Assembly (NCBI GenBank): GCA_947494085.1
Contig: CANLTP010000016.1
Span: 1-13,308, forward strand
DNA: 13,308 bases
Source of the DNA: Actinomycetota bacterium
GTDB lineage: Bacteria > Actinomycetota > Actinomycetes > Nanopelagicales > Nanopelagicaceae
Direction of reading: 5' to 3'
Of the stretch, positions 1 to 7,583 are shown in pieces. The notes under the pieces are model-generated. The model saw only the letters and a program-made list of their open reading frames with translations, was not told where the DNA came from and searched no databases. A program made the position numbers and the translations under genes. Numbering within the stretch: the first letter of the stretch is position 1; each line of letters begins with the position of its first letter.

Positions 1-1
1 A

Positions 2-85
2 GTAGCGTTTTTGGCTTCAGCAGAAGCGGCGTACATCACGGGTGCAGTTATTCCAGTTGACGGTGGTTTAGGGATGGGACACTAA
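2..85 (+). CDS. fabG: 3-oxoacyl-ACP reductase FabG, C-terminal end (partial)
   Basis: The first 85 bases read in frame from base 2 as about 27 residues ending in ITGAVIPVDGGLGMGH and a TAA stop. The block YITGxxIPVDGG followed by a short glycine-rich tail is the characteristic C-terminus of FabG, the NADPH-dependent short-chain dehydrogenase that reduces 3-oxoacyl-ACP in the cytosol during type II fatty-acid elongation. The TAA overlaps the fabI start by one base (TAATG), so the two genes are almost certainly cotranscribed and translationally coupled, as with the mycobacterial fabG1-inhA pair. The N-terminal Rossmann motif and catalytic Ser-Tyr-Lys residues lie upstream of the window. Another SDR could end similarly, but the neighbour makes FabG the best call. 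Confidence 0.88.
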   Translation, partial: VAFLASAEAAYITGAVIPVDGGLGMGH

Positions 86-858
86 TGGGAATCTTAGAAG
101 GTAAGAATGTTCTGGTTACAGGTGTTTTAACTGAAAGCTCAATCGCGTTTCATATTGCAAGGATTGCCCAAGAAGAGGGAGCGAACGTTCTACTCACCTC
201 ATTTGGTAGAGCATTAAGTATCACAAACAGAATTGCAACGCGATTGCCGAAGCCGTCTCCGGTTCTTGAATTAGATGTCACAAACGTTGAACATCTTGAT
301 CGCCTAAGTGGCTTAGTTAAGGAACACTTCCCGCATTTGGACGGAGTGGTTCACTCAATTGGTTTCGCACCAGAGGCGGCGCTCGGTGGAAATTTCTTAA
401 ACACCACTTGGGAGGATGTTGCCACAGCGGTTCATGTTTCTACTTTCTCCTATAAATCACTAGCTATGGCATGTAAGCCGCTATTTAATAGCGAAAAAGG
501 CGCAGCAATAGTCGGTCTAACTTTCGATGCAACTGTCGCTTGGCCAAAATATGACTGGATGGGCGTTGCAAAGGCAGGGCTCGAATCTGCAAATAGATAT
601 TTAGCACGTGATTTAGGAGCAGAAAATATTCGCTGTAATCTCATTGCCGCAGGGCCGATTAAAACTATGGCCGCTAAATCAATTCCAGGATTCCAAGAAT
701 TCGAAGATGTTTGGAATGAACGGGCGCCATTATTCTGGGATGTGGCCGACCCAGTCCCAGCAGCGCAAGGAGCAGTTGCCCTGCTTTCGCCATTTTTCCC
801 AAAAACTACTGGAGAAATCATCCATGTAGACGGGGGAGTTCACGCGATCGGAAGCTGA
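85..858 (+). CDS. fabI: Enoyl-[acyl-carrier-protein] reductase (NADH), FabI/InhA type
   Basis: This 257-residue protein matches the FabI/InhA class of the SDR superfamily, which reduces the trans-2-enoyl-ACP double bond in the last step of each fatty-acid elongation cycle in the cytosol. The N-terminal nucleotide loop reads VTGVLTESSIAFHIA (about residues 11-25), the ENR form of the Rossmann glycine loop. HSIGF lies at residues 90-94. The FDAT segment and Tyr156-(six residues)-Lys163 form the ENR catalytic pair. The C-terminus ends TTGEIIHVDGGVHAIGS. Similarity to mycobacterial InhA runs end to end from memory (VVHSIGF, SSIAFHIA, LxELDVxNxEHL). ATG at 85 overlaps the fabG stop. No terminator is evident behind it. 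The length is slightly below InhA's roughly 269, mainly from a shorter substrate-loop region before WNERAP. I see no broken motif. Confidence 0.95.
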   Translation: MGILEGKNVLVTGVLTESSIAFHIARIAQEEGANVLLTSFGRALSITNRIATRLPKPSPVLELDVTNVEHLDRLSGLVKEHFPHLDGVVHSIGFAPEAALGGNFLNTTWEDVATAVHVSTFSYKSLAMACKPLFNSEKGAAIVGLTFDATVAWPKYDWMGVAKAGLESANRYLARDLGAENIRCNLIAAGPIKTMAAKSIPGFQEFEDVWNERAPLFWDVADPVPAAQGAVALLSPFFPKTTGEIIHVDGGVHAIGS

Positions 859-1020
859 TTTCTGGATACCGAGTTCCTGGGGTAACCTTGCGCAATCAAG
901 TGGAGCTAGTCGCTCCCACCATTATTGCTTCGGCGAACTGGTCATTACAGGTTTTTCAACCTGCATTTGCGACTGTCTCCACCTGCTTCAAACGAAGCGA
1001 TTAACCAGGGGGGAGAAGTT
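859..1020 (+). promoter_or_regulatory. Structured leader upstream of infC, with three hairpins
   Basis: This 162-base gap precedes the infC start and can form three hairpins. The first pairs GTGGAGC (900-906) with GCTCCCAC (912-919), with one bulged C. The second is a perfect 6-bp stem, CAGGTT (948-953) with AACCTG (958-963), closed by a TTTC tetraloop. The third pairs GCTTC (985-989) with GAAGC (994-998) around AAAC. None is followed by a U-run, so they do not look like intrinsic terminators. A weak TANNNT element, TAACCT at 883-888, could start a transcript near 895 just before the first hairpin, but no good -35 is visible. In several bacteria the infC-rpmI-rplT operon is controlled by L20 binding its own leader RNA. 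A similar role here is inference. Confidence 0.45.
1008..1015 (+). promoter_or_regulatory. Strong ribosome binding site fixing the infC ATC start
   Basis: GGGGGGAG lies five bases upstream of ATC at 1021. It is the strongest Shine-Dalgarno match in this region, and no ATG, GTG or TTG lies at a suitable distance in the infC frame. The only conventional upstream candidate, TTG at 925, would add 32 residues without IF3 similarity that run through the leader hairpins. The site therefore decides for the ATC start. Confidence 0.8.
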
Positions 1021-1614
1021 ATCAGCACTGAGCCAAGAATCAACGATCGGATTCGCGTTCCGCAAGTTCGTCTGATTGGTTTTTCCGGTGAACAAGTAGG
1101 CGTCGTCGATATCGATACTGCATTAAAGATGGCAGATGAAGTCGGTTTAGATCTCGTCGAGATTGCACCAGAAGCCCAACCTCCAGTTTGTAAAGTGATG
1201 GATTTCGGTAAATATAAATACGAAATCGCACAAAAAGCTCGTGAGGCAAGACAGAACCAGACACACATTGTTGTTAAGGAAATGCGACTTCGACCAAAGA
1301 TCGAGCCACATGATTACGAAACTAAGAAGACACATATTGAACGTTTTCTTAAAGGTGGCGACAAGGTGAAGGTGACAATTCAATTCCGTGGGCGTGAGCA
1401 AGCTAGACCAGAAATTGGTTACCGCTTACTTATGAAACTCGCAGAAGAATTATCAGAAGTAGCTTTTGTTGAATTTGCGCCAAAGCAAGAGGGCCGAAAT
1501 ATGACAATGGTTTTAGGAACGAATGTAAAGAAGGGTCAGTCAGTTTCGCAGCAGAAAGCCGCGAAGGTTGCTAGCCGTAAGAAGGAAGCAGTAGAAGAAG
1601 TAACCGAAGCTTAA
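1021..1614 (+). CDS. infC: Translation initiation factor IF-3 (start codon ATC)
   Basis: IF-3 binds the 30S subunit, prevents premature 50S joining and checks start codon-initiator tRNA pairing. Read from ATC at 1021, the protein is 197 residues and begins (M)[19 protein letters not shown], the usual actinobacterial IF-3 N-terminus. The family signature [15 protein letters not shown] lies at about residues 54-68 and joins the N-terminal domain to the basic linker. The C-terminal domain follows at about 83-165 ([41 protein letters not shown]). A lysine/alanine/glutamate-rich tail of about 30 residues follows, as is common in actinobacteria. Rare AUU/AUC starts on infC are a known basis of IF-3 autoregulation, because IF-3 discriminates against non-canonical start codons. 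The frame is open back to TTG 925, but the family match and the ribosome binding site favour 1021. rpmI and rplT follow. Confidence 0.93.
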   Translation: MSTEPRINDRIRVPQVRLIGFSGEQVGVVDIDTALKMADEVGLDLVEIAPEAQPPVCKVMDFGKYKYEIAQKAREARQNQTHIVVKEMRLRPKIEPHDYETKKTHIERFLKGGDKVKVTIQFRGREQARPEIGYRLLMKLAEELSEVAFVEFAPKQEGRNMTMVLGTNVKKGQSVSQQKAAKVASRKKEAVEEVTEA

Positions 1615-1649
1615 AAGTTTTAGTAGACAACTAACTGGGAGGTTAGCGA

Positions 1650-1847
1650 ATGCCAAAGATGAAAACCCACAGTGGGGCGAAGAAGAGGTTCCGTTTAACT
1701 GGAACCGGCAAAATCATGCACGAGCGTGCTGGTAAGCGCCACCTTCTTGAACACAAGTCATCACGAGTAACACGTCGTCTTAGCGGCGATTCTGTAGCTA
1801 AGGCTCCAAACTCATTCACCGCCAAGCGCATGCTCGGCTTGAAGTAA
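1650..1847 (+). CDS. rpmI: 50S ribosomal protein L35 (bL35)
   Basis: This is a 65-residue, very basic protein with the bL35 pattern: [20 protein letters not shown] at residues 2-21, then the [19 protein letters not shown] core and a short C-terminus. It is a structural component of the large subunit. Its length is normal for the family. A GGGAGG ribosome binding site at 1637-1642 sits seven bases before the ATG. It is the middle gene of the conserved infC-rpmI-rplT operon, and no separate promoter is visible in the 35-base gap after infC. Confidence 0.97.
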   Translation: MPKMKTHSGAKKRFRLTGTGKIMHERAGKRHLLEHKSSRVTRRLSGDSVAKAPNSFTAKRMLGLK

Positions 1848-1863
1848 CAGGAAGGAATAAACC

Positions 1864-2226
1864 ATGGCAAGAGTAAAACGTGGCGTTCACGCCGCAAAGA
1901 AACGTCGCACAACTCTCGAGCGCGCAGCCGGATATCGTGGTCAACGTTCCCGTCTGTTCTCGAAAGCTAAAGAGCAAGTAACTCACTCACTTGTTTATGC
2001 ATTCAATGATCGTAAAGATAAGAAAGGCGATTTCCGTCGTCTTTGGATTCAACGTATCAATGCAGGAACACGTGCAAACGGAATGACTTACAACCGTTTC
2101 ATCCAAGGTCTAAAGAGTGCTGGCGTTGAAGTTGACCGCCGTATTCTTTCCGAGCTTGCAACTAATGATCCAGCTGCATTTGCTGCTTTAGTTGAAGTGG
2201 CTCGCAAGCACGTCGTAAATGCCTAA
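1864..2226 (+). CDS. rplT: 50S ribosomal protein L20 (bL20)
   Basis: This 120-residue basic protein is bL20, an early 23S rRNA-binding assembly protein of the large subunit. It shows the family's N-terminal run [21 protein letters not shown], followed by [48 protein letters not shown] and the [24 protein letters not shown] segment of the globular domain. The ribosome binding site AGGAAGGA at 1849-1856 is well placed. In bacteria that use it, L20 is the repressor of this operon, which is why the hairpins before infC are of interest. The 3' end overlaps the next gene by eight bases, implying coupled translation. Confidence 0.97.
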   Translation: MARVKRGVHAAKKRRTTLERAAGYRGQRSRLFSKAKEQVTHSLVYAFNDRKDKKGDFRRLWIQRINAGTRANGMTYNRFIQGLKSAGVEVDRRILSELATNDPAAFAALVEVARKHVVNA

Positions 2227-3025
2227 TAACCAAATTACGAGCCTTCAATCTCCGCACGTCGTGAGAGTGAAGGCTCTTTTGGGTTCTCGTGGAAAAAAGA
2301 TTAGAGCGACCGAACGCGAATTTATAGCGGATGGACTTCAAAGCGTCCGTGAGGTTTTATCGCCAAGTTTCGATGACGCTCCAGCGCTAATAAATTTATA
2401 TGTAACGGAAAAAGGTTATGCCAAATTAGAGAGTGAAATCGATAGCGCAATTCTCGAGGCCGCACCGATTGTTCATGTTTCCGATGCGGTCATGGATGAA
2501 ATGGCAGAAACTGTGTCACCGCAGGGAATTCTGGCGCTCTGCAAATTCACTGAAATTACGCTTTATAAGGTTAAGCAACGCCAGGCAAAGAAGATTGCAT
2601 ATTTCTGGGAGCTTCAAGATCCAGGTAATTCGGGCACAGTAATTCGAACCGCCGAAGCCCTAGGTTTCGATGCGGTGATTTTTTCGAAAAATAGCGTTGA
2701 TGTTTACTCACCGAAGACTGTGAGAGCAACAGTTGGAGCGCTCTGGCATATTCCCGTTGTAGAAAACATCGAGGTTGAAGAACTTATTGAATATGCAACA
2801 AGTGAAGGCTTTCATACAATCGCTCTTGCTGGTGATGGTATTGGAACGATTATTGATGTAGTGAAGAGTGAGAAAACTATTCTCATCTTTGGAAATGAAG
2901 CTCGTGGCTTACCCGAGATCGCAGGCCTTTCGGCTCGCGTAGCAATTCCCATGAGGGGCAAATCTGAAAGTTTAAATGTGGCTAGTGCAGCCGCAATAGC
3001 GATGTTCGAGGTAGGAATTCGGTAG
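2219..3025 (+). CDS. TrmH/SpoU-family RNA 2'-O-methyltransferase (TsnR/RlmB-like, probably rRNA)
   Basis: This 268-residue protein should transfer a methyl group from S-adenosylmethionine to a ribose 2'-OH. Residues 1-110 resemble the SpoU substrate-binding domain ([26 protein letters not shown]). The SPOUT knot domain carries all three family motifs. Motif 1 is at about 130-149, [20 protein letters not shown], with the conserved Asn and Arg. Motif 2 is [12 protein letters not shown] at about 221-232, and motif 3 is [18 protein letters not shown] at about 243-260. Actinobacteria commonly keep such a gene between rplT and pheS, which suggests a 23S rRNA target, but the nucleotide modified cannot be told from sequence. 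The start ATG lies inside the end of rplT; the protein N-terminus fits the family, so I keep it. Some relatives confer thiostrepton resistance, but nothing here shows that role. Confidence 0.9.
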   Translation: MPNNQITSLQSPHVVRVKALLGSRGKKIRATEREFIADGLQSVREVLSPSFDDAPALINLYVTEKGYAKLESEIDSAILEAAPIVHVSDAVMDEMAETVSPQGILALCKFTEITLYKVKQRQAKKIAYFWELQDPGNSGTVIRTAEALGFDAVIFSKNSVDVYSPKTVRATVGALWHIPVVENIEVEELIEYATSEGFHTIALAGDGIGTIIDVVKSEKTILIFGNEARGLPEIAGLSARVAIPMRGKSESLNVASAAAIAMFEVGIR

Positions 3026-3037
3026 GATTTCACCATT

Positions 3038-4054
3038 ATGACGCTCAACGCTGCAGACGTTTCCAAAAGTGTAAAGAGCGCTCTTGCAGCGATAGCTGCG
3101 ACCAAAGATCTTTCAGAGTTAAAGAATGTGAAGTCTGAGCACCTAGGGGATAAGTCAGAGTTATCTAAAGCTAGTCAGGCGCTCGGAAAAATGGCGGCAG
3201 AAGAGCGAGCTGATTTTGGTAAAGTTGTTGGCGCAGCTAAATCTGAAGTAACGGCCGCTTTTGACGCGAAACTTGTTGAGTTAGAGATAGCGCGAGATTT
3301 GAAGGTTCTAAGTGAAGAACGTGTTGATGTATCTCTTCCAGCCACCAAAATACCTAAAGGTGGATTGCATCCATTAACTATTTTGACGAATGAGATTTCT
3401 GACTTGTTTATAGGGCTTGGCTATCGTGTTGCTGAGGGACCAGAGTTAGAGGCAGAGTGGCTCAACTTCGACGCCCTTAATATTCCTGCAGATCATCCGG
3501 CGCGAACTATGCAAGATACTTTTTTTATTGAACCCTTAGATTCAAAGCTTGTTCTGCGAACCCATACTTCGCCAGTCCAGATTCGCACAATGTTGGAGAA
3601 CAAACCACCTATCTATGTAATCTGCCCGGGTCGCACTTATCGTGCCGATGAATTAGATGCGACGCACACTCCAGTATTCAGCCAAGTTGAAGGACTCGTA
3701 ATTGATCGCGGAATCACGATGGCAGATTTGAAAGGAACTCTGGATTATTTCGCTCAGAGTATCTTCGGGCCGGATGTTAAAACGAGATTGCGCCCATCGT
3801 TCTTCCCATTTACGGAGCCAAGCGCGGAAGTAGATTTCTTCTTCAATGGTCTTTGGATTGAATGGGGCGGCTGCGGAATGGTTAATCCGAAGGTGCTAGA
3901 AGTTTGCGGAATAGATACCTCAGAATTTTCTGGTTTTGCATTCGGCATGGGACTAGAGCGAACACTTATGGTTCGCCACGGCATTACAGATATGCATGAC
4001 ATTGTTGAAGGCGATATTAGATTCACCAGAAGTTTTGGGCTGGGTGGCAAATGA
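3038..4054 (+). CDS. pheS: Phenylalanine--tRNA ligase alpha subunit
   Basis: PheS forms the catalytic half of the (alpha-beta)2 phenylalanyl-tRNA synthetase, which activates Phe with ATP and charges tRNA-Phe in the cytosol. This 338-residue protein has the N-terminal helical coiled-coil arm (about 1-90, including EHLGDKSELSKASQALGKM) and a class II catalytic domain. Motif 1 lies around HPLTILTNEISDLFIGLGY (111-129), followed by EGPELEAEWLNFDALNIPADHPAR. Motif 2 is GRTYRADELDATHTPVFSQVEG (198-219). Motif 3 is GFAFGMGLERTLM (299-311). A modest AGGA at 3024-3027 is the likely ribosome binding site. The gene lies 12 bases after the methyltransferase stop and overlaps pheT by four bases (ATGA). 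No Phe-rich leader peptide or T-box is visible upstream, so I see no attenuation signal. Confidence 0.96.
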   Translation: MTLNAADVSKSVKSALAAIAATKDLSELKNVKSEHLGDKSELSKASQALGKMAAEERADFGKVVGAAKSEVTAAFDAKLVELEIARDLKVLSEERVDVSLPATKIPKGGLHPLTILTNEISDLFIGLGYRVAEGPELEAEWLNFDALNIPADHPARTMQDTFFIEPLDSKLVLRTHTSPVQIRTMLENKPPIYVICPGRTYRADELDATHTPVFSQVEGLVIDRGITMADLKGTLDYFAQSIFGPDVKTRLRPSFFPFTEPSAEVDFFFNGLWIEWGGCGMVNPKVLEVCGIDTSEFSGFAFGMGLERTLMVRHGITDMHDIVEGDIRFTRSFGLGGK

Positions 4055-6513
4055 AAATTCCACTTTCCTGGATTTGTGAATTTGCGGATATTCCGAAGGA
4101 CGTTGATCTAGAGCGACTTGAAAACGCTTTTGTTGGTGTTGGCTTTGAGGTAGAAAGCGTTGACATTCAAGGAAGTAACTTGACCGGGCCTCTTGTCGTT
4201 GCGAGGGTTATTAATATTGAAGAGCTCATTGGAAATAAGAAGCCGATTAGATATGTGGAGTTGGATTGTGGCGAAGCAAAGACCCGTTTTGTTATCTGCG
4301 GTGCCACGAACTTTGCGGTTAACGATTTAATTGTAGCGGCCCTTCCAGGAGCAGTCTTACCCGGAGACTTTGCTATCTCGGCTCGGGAAACTTATGGCAA
4401 AACTAGTAATGGAATGATCTGTTCAGCTCGTGAACTAGGAATAAGTGATGAACATTCTGGGATCATTGTTCTTCCAACGGATTGCGCAAAAGTTGGGTCG
4501 GATGCAGTAGACCTACTTGAAATTAACGATGTAGTTTTCGATATCGCAGTAAATCCTGATCGTGGTTACGCGCTTTCGGTTCGAGGTTTGGCTCGAGAAT
4601 TAGCTGCTGCGCTCGGATGCAAGTATGAAGATCCTGCCCACAGCGTGAAAACTTCAGATTATGAAGTCAATAAAAAGGGAATTCAAATTTCAGTTGAGGA
4701 CAAGTCCGCGCTATCCGTTGTTTACATCCGCACTATTTCCGATTTCAAAGCAACAGCAGCGACGCCGTTGTGGATGAGCCGTCGAATCGAAAAATGCGGA
4801 ATGCGCTCAATTTCGCTAGCCGTGGATATCACAAACTACGTCATGCTAGAACTTGGTCAACCACTTCACGCATTTGATGCAGCGAAGATAAACACTGAAC
4901 TAACTATTAGAAGTGCCGGTGACACCAAGACAATAAAGACGCTAGATAACCAAGAGCGAAAATTGGCAGCCGAAGATTTGGTGGTTGCAGATAAAAAAGA
5001 AGCGCTGGCTTTAGCAGGAGTAATGGGTGGCGCTAGTTCAGAAGTTACCGATGCTACAACGCAGATTGCATTGGAAGCAGCGCGCTTTGAGCCGATCAGA
5101 ATCGCCAAAAGTTCTCGGCGACACAAGCTCTCCTCCGAAGCATCAAGGAGATTAGAGCGCGGTGTTGACCCATCCTTAGCCGAGATTTCATCTGCGCGGG
5201 CCATTTCGCTAATGATTGAACTTGGTGGGGGAAAATACGTCGGTTCCAGCTTTTCTGGCGAACCGAAATTCGCCCCGATAGTTTCGTTCGATGCAAAATT
5301 TGTTTCTAAATATCTCGGCACTGAAGTCTCGCTCACCGAGGTTGAAGAAAAATTGAAAATCGTTGGGTGTGATGTTAAAAAGAAATCGGATTCAAACTGG
5401 GAAATTGACCCACCAACCTGGCGCTCCGATTTATTGCTCGCCCCAGATTTAGTTGAAGAAGTGGCTCGGATGATTGGCTATGAACGTATTCCATCAACAC
5501 TTCCTACTGGAAAAGCAGGAGCAGCGTTAACTCCGATGCAGAACCGTAAACGTGGTGTTGCCAATTACTTAGCTGCAAATGGATTTGCCGAAGTTTATAA
5601 CTACCCATTTGTTAATCCTGATTACGTTGCACAATTGGGGTTCGTTGGAGATCGTGCCAAGAGTTTTAAGTTAGCCAATCCGATGTCAGAGGAGTTCCCA
5701 GATTTGAGAACCCACTTACTTCCCGGTCTCTTATTAACTGCAGTGCGAAATCAAGGACGGGGCGCAAAAGATATTGCGCTCTTTGAAATCGGTTCGGTGT
5801 TTAGAAATACTGAGAAGTTAGCTTCGCAAGGTGAAGTTGGAATAGATCGAGTTCCAGATGCCGCGACGCGAGAGCAGATATACAAGAGTGTTCCAAATCA
5901 GCCGCTGCACGTTGGGGCGGTTGTGGCAGGAAAATTAGGGACAGATAGCTGGAATGGAAAAGCTGCAGACTTCACTTGGGTAGAAGCAATTGGTTTTGCA
6001 CGTTCAATCATTGAATCAACTGGCAGTGTTGCAACAACTAAAAACTCGGATTTTGCACCATGGCATCCAGGCAGATGCGCTGAACTATTAGTAGACGGCA
6101 AACCGGTTGCGCATGCTGGCGAACTTCACCCACGCGTTATTTCAACACTTGGATTGCCGCCCCGGTCGTGTGCATTTGTTGTGGTTCTTAGCGCTCTTGA
6201 ATTTGCGGGAAGCAGAAAGTCTGAAACTTTGGTCACGATGCCAGCAGCAATTCAAGACCTAGCGCTAGTCGTCGATGAGAACATCGCCGCATCAGATGTG
6301 GAATTAGCTCTGCGTTCAGGTGCAGGGGAATTGCTGGAGAGCATCACGCTCTTCGATCGCTATGACAAGTTGGGAGACGGCAAGGTTTCGCTGGCCTTCA
6401 CAATGGTTTTCCGCGCAAAGGATCGAACCTTGACTGCGGATGAAGTTTCGCAATATCGCACATCGGCAGCAGAAGCGGCTCATAAGAGCTGTGGTGCTAC
6501 TGTTCGTGCATAA
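4051..6513 (+). CDS. pheT: Phenylalanine--tRNA ligase beta subunit
   Basis: This 820-residue protein has the complete bacterial PheT domain order. An N-terminal segment MKIPLSWICEF is followed by an EMAPII-like tRNA-binding domain (about 40-150, with VICGATNF and GMICSARELG). Next is the B3/B4 editing domain that hydrolyses mischarged Tyr-tRNA-Phe (about 210-380, with DITNYVMLELGQPLHAFDAAK and GVMGGASSEVTDAT). A B5 domain (about 410-485) and a catalytic-like core containing NPMSEEFPDLRTHLLPGLL follow. The C-terminal ferredoxin-fold anticodon-binding domain spans about 729-820 (FDRYDKLGDGKVSLAFTMVFR, RTLTADEV). It is translationally coupled to pheS. Its last codons and TAA stop (6511-6513) lie inside the first ARG-box-like operator of the following arginine operon. 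Confidence 0.97.
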   Translation: MKIPLSWICEFADIPKDVDLERLENAFVGVGFEVESVDIQGSNLTGPLVVARVINIEELIGNKKPIRYVELDCGEAKTRFVICGATNFAVNDLIVAALPGAVLPGDFAISARETYGKTSNGMICSARELGISDEHSGIIVLPTDCAKVGSDAVDLLEINDVVFDIAVNPDRGYALSVRGLARELAAALGCKYEDPAHSVKTSDYEVNKKGIQISVEDKSALSVVYIRTISDFKATAATPLWMSRRIEKCGMRSISLAVDITNYVMLELGQPLHAFDAAKINTELTIRSAGDTKTIKTLDNQERKLAAEDLVVADKKEALALAGVMGGASSEVTDATTQIALEAARFEPIRIAKSSRRHKLSSEASRRLERGVDPSLAEISSARAISLMIELGGGKYVGSSFSGEPKFAPIVSFDAKFVSKYLGTEVSLTEVEEKLKIVGCDVKKKSDSNWEIDPPTWRSDLLLAPDLVEEVARMIGYERIPSTLPTGKAGAALTPMQNRKRGVANYLAANGFAEVYNYPFVNPDYVAQLGFVGDRAKSFKLANPMSEEFPDLRTHLLPGLLLTAVRNQGRGAKDIALFEIGSVFRNTEKLASQGEVGIDRVPDAATREQIYKSVPNQPLHVGAVVAGKLGTDSWNGKAADFTWVEAIGFARSIIESTGSVATTKNSDFAPWHPGRCAELLVDGKPVAHAGELHPRVISTLGLPPRSCAFVVVLSALEFAGSRKSETLVTMPAAIQDLALVVDENIAASDVELALRSGAGELLESITLFDRYDKLGDGKVSLAFTMVFRAKDRTLTADEVSQYRTSAAEAAHKSCGATVRA

Positions 6514-6520
6514 ATATACA
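6507..6520 (+). promoter_or_regulatory. ARG-box-like operator 1 (predicted ArgR site)
   Basis: TGCATAAATATACA is an AT-rich imperfect palindrome (TGCATA-AA-TATACA, one mismatched pair) resembling ArgR/AhrC boxes. It overlaps the end of pheT, including its stop codon. It is the upstream member of a pair: the 11-base string TGCATAAATAT recurs exactly 20 bp downstream. ArgR hexamers typically bind paired boxes on one DNA face, and about two helical turns fits that. argR is in the operon. Confidence 0.78.
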
Positions 6521-6525
6521 ATATA

Positions 6526-6554
6526 TTGCATAAATATCCATTATCGGTTAGACT
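6526..6554 (+). promoter_or_regulatory. argC promoter, predicted to give a leaderless mRNA
   Basis: TTGCAT (6526-6531) and TAGACT (6549-6554) are separated by exactly 17 bases and fit actinobacterial sigma-A TTGNNN/TANNNT elements. The argC ATG begins seven bases after the -10, where transcription is expected to start. No Shine-Dalgarno sequence lies between (the bases are AGGCCT). The start of transcription and translation should therefore coincide, a common arrangement in actinobacteria. The ARG-box pair overlaps the -35. Confidence 0.75.
6527..6540 (+). promoter_or_regulatory. ARG-box-like operator 2 (predicted ArgR site overlapping the -35)
   Basis: TGCATAAATATCCA repeats the first operator, with 14 of 18 positions identical when two flanking bases on each side are counted. 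Centre-to-centre spacing is 20 bp. It covers most of the predicted -35 element (6526-6531) and part of the spacer, so bound ArgR would block polymerase directly. Confidence 0.78.
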
Positions 6555-6560
6555 AGGCCT

Positions 6561-7583
6561 ATGGATATCGGAGTTGTAGGAGCCAGCGGCTACGCAGGCG
6601 GCGAACTTATTCGACTGCTCAGTGACCATCCGAAATTCAATCTGGTTTATATAAGTGCAGGAACAAACGCTGGTGAAGAGATTGCGTCAATTCATCCACA
6701 TCTTCTTGATTTTGGAACCCGCAAATTTGAAGAAACTTCGGTCGCAGGTATTGATAAATGCGATCTTGTATTTCTGGCTTTACCTCATGGTCAATCAGCT
6801 GAGTTAATAGCAAAGATCTCACCGAAAGTTAAGGTAGTAGATCTGGGCGCTGATTTCAGGCTTGCAAGTAAAAGCTCTTGGGAAAAGTATTACGGGGGAA
6901 CTTATGCCGGACAACTGGCCTACGGCCTCCCAGAAATAACAGGCAACACTGAACTGATTTCTTCGAGTAGCAGGATTGCGAATCCAGGATGCTATGCAAC
7001 AGCAATAATTCTCGGTAGCGCTCCCGCGATTGCGGCGAAATTAATCGATGCCTCTGATTTAGTTGTAGTTGCTGCAAGTGGAACAACTGGTGCAGGCAGA
7101 AGCGCGAAAATTAATTTAATCGCCAGTGAAGTTATGAATAATTTGGCCTCCTATAAATTTGGTGGAGCTCATCAACATACGCCAGAGATTGAAGAAAATT
7201 TGAGCAAATTGAGTGGAACTGATGTAAAGATCTCTTTCACGCCAATCCTCGCACCAATGACAAGAGGAATTCTGGCCACGGTCACAGCAAAACTTACGAG
7301 TTCAAGCACAACAGATGAAGTTCATGGAATTTATGAAAAGTTTTTTGCAAAATCATCTTTTGTAAAGGTTCTACCAATTGGATCGATGCCTCAGTCCGCT
7401 GCCACTCTTGGAACGAATAAAGCTCTGATTCAAGTTGCAGTCGACTCGCATACCAATCGTCTCGTTGTCTCAATCGCTATTGATAATTTAGGTAAAGGCG
7501 CGGCCGGTCAAGCAATTCAGAATGCAAACTTGATGTCTGGATTCGCCCAGGATTTAGGTCTGAATCAGACTGGCGTGAAGTAA
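6561..7583 (+). CDS. argC: N-acetyl-gamma-glutamyl-phosphate reductase
   Basis: ArgC performs the NADPH-dependent reduction of N-acetylglutamyl-5-phosphate to the semialdehyde, the third step of arginine synthesis. The 340-residue protein starts MDIGVVGASGYAGGELIRLL (Rossmann loop GASGYAGG at 7-14). It carries the active-site motif NPGCYATA at 141-148 with Cys144, and GGAHQHTPEIEE around residues 201-212 with the conserved histidines. GTNKALIQVAVD and NLGKGAAGQAIQN follow near the C-terminus. Length and motifs are normal. It is the first gene of the arg operon behind the predicted leaderless promoter. Its TAA overlaps the argB ATG by one base (TAATG). In most actinobacteria argJ would come next; here it is absent. 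Confidence 0.96.
   Translation: MDIGVVGASGYAGGELIRLLSDHPKFNLVYISAGTNAGEEIASIHPHLLDFGTRKFEETSVAGIDKCDLVFLALPHGQSAELIAKISPKVKVVDLGADFRLASKSSWEKYYGGTYAGQLAYGLPEITGNTELISSSSRIANPGCYATAIILGSAPAIAAKLIDASDLVVVAASGTTGAGRSAKINLIASEVMNNLASYKFGGAHQHTPEIEENLSKLSGTDVKISFTPILAPMTRGILATVTAKLTSSSTTDEVHGIYEKFFAKSSFVKVLPIGSMPQSAATLGTNKALIQVAVDSHTNRLVVSIAIDNLGKGAAGQAIQNANLMSGFAQDLGLNQTGVK

Noticed and set aside
925..1020. TTG at 925 as the infC start, adding 32 residues
   Set aside because: The added residues show no IF-3 similarity and cross the leader hairpins. The ATC at 1021 has the strong ribosome binding site and the family N-terminus.
3023..3028. TAGGAT as a -10 giving a near-leaderless pheS mRNA
   Set aside because: No -35 is present at 16-18 bases upstream, the distance to ATG is nine bases, and AGGA serves better as a ribosome binding site.
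4866..5336. 156-codon minus-strand frame inside pheT (and similar frames within argD and fabI)
   Set aside because: These are shadows of strongly conserved + strand genes, rich in Ser/Ala/Pro as expected from antisense translation, with no independent support.
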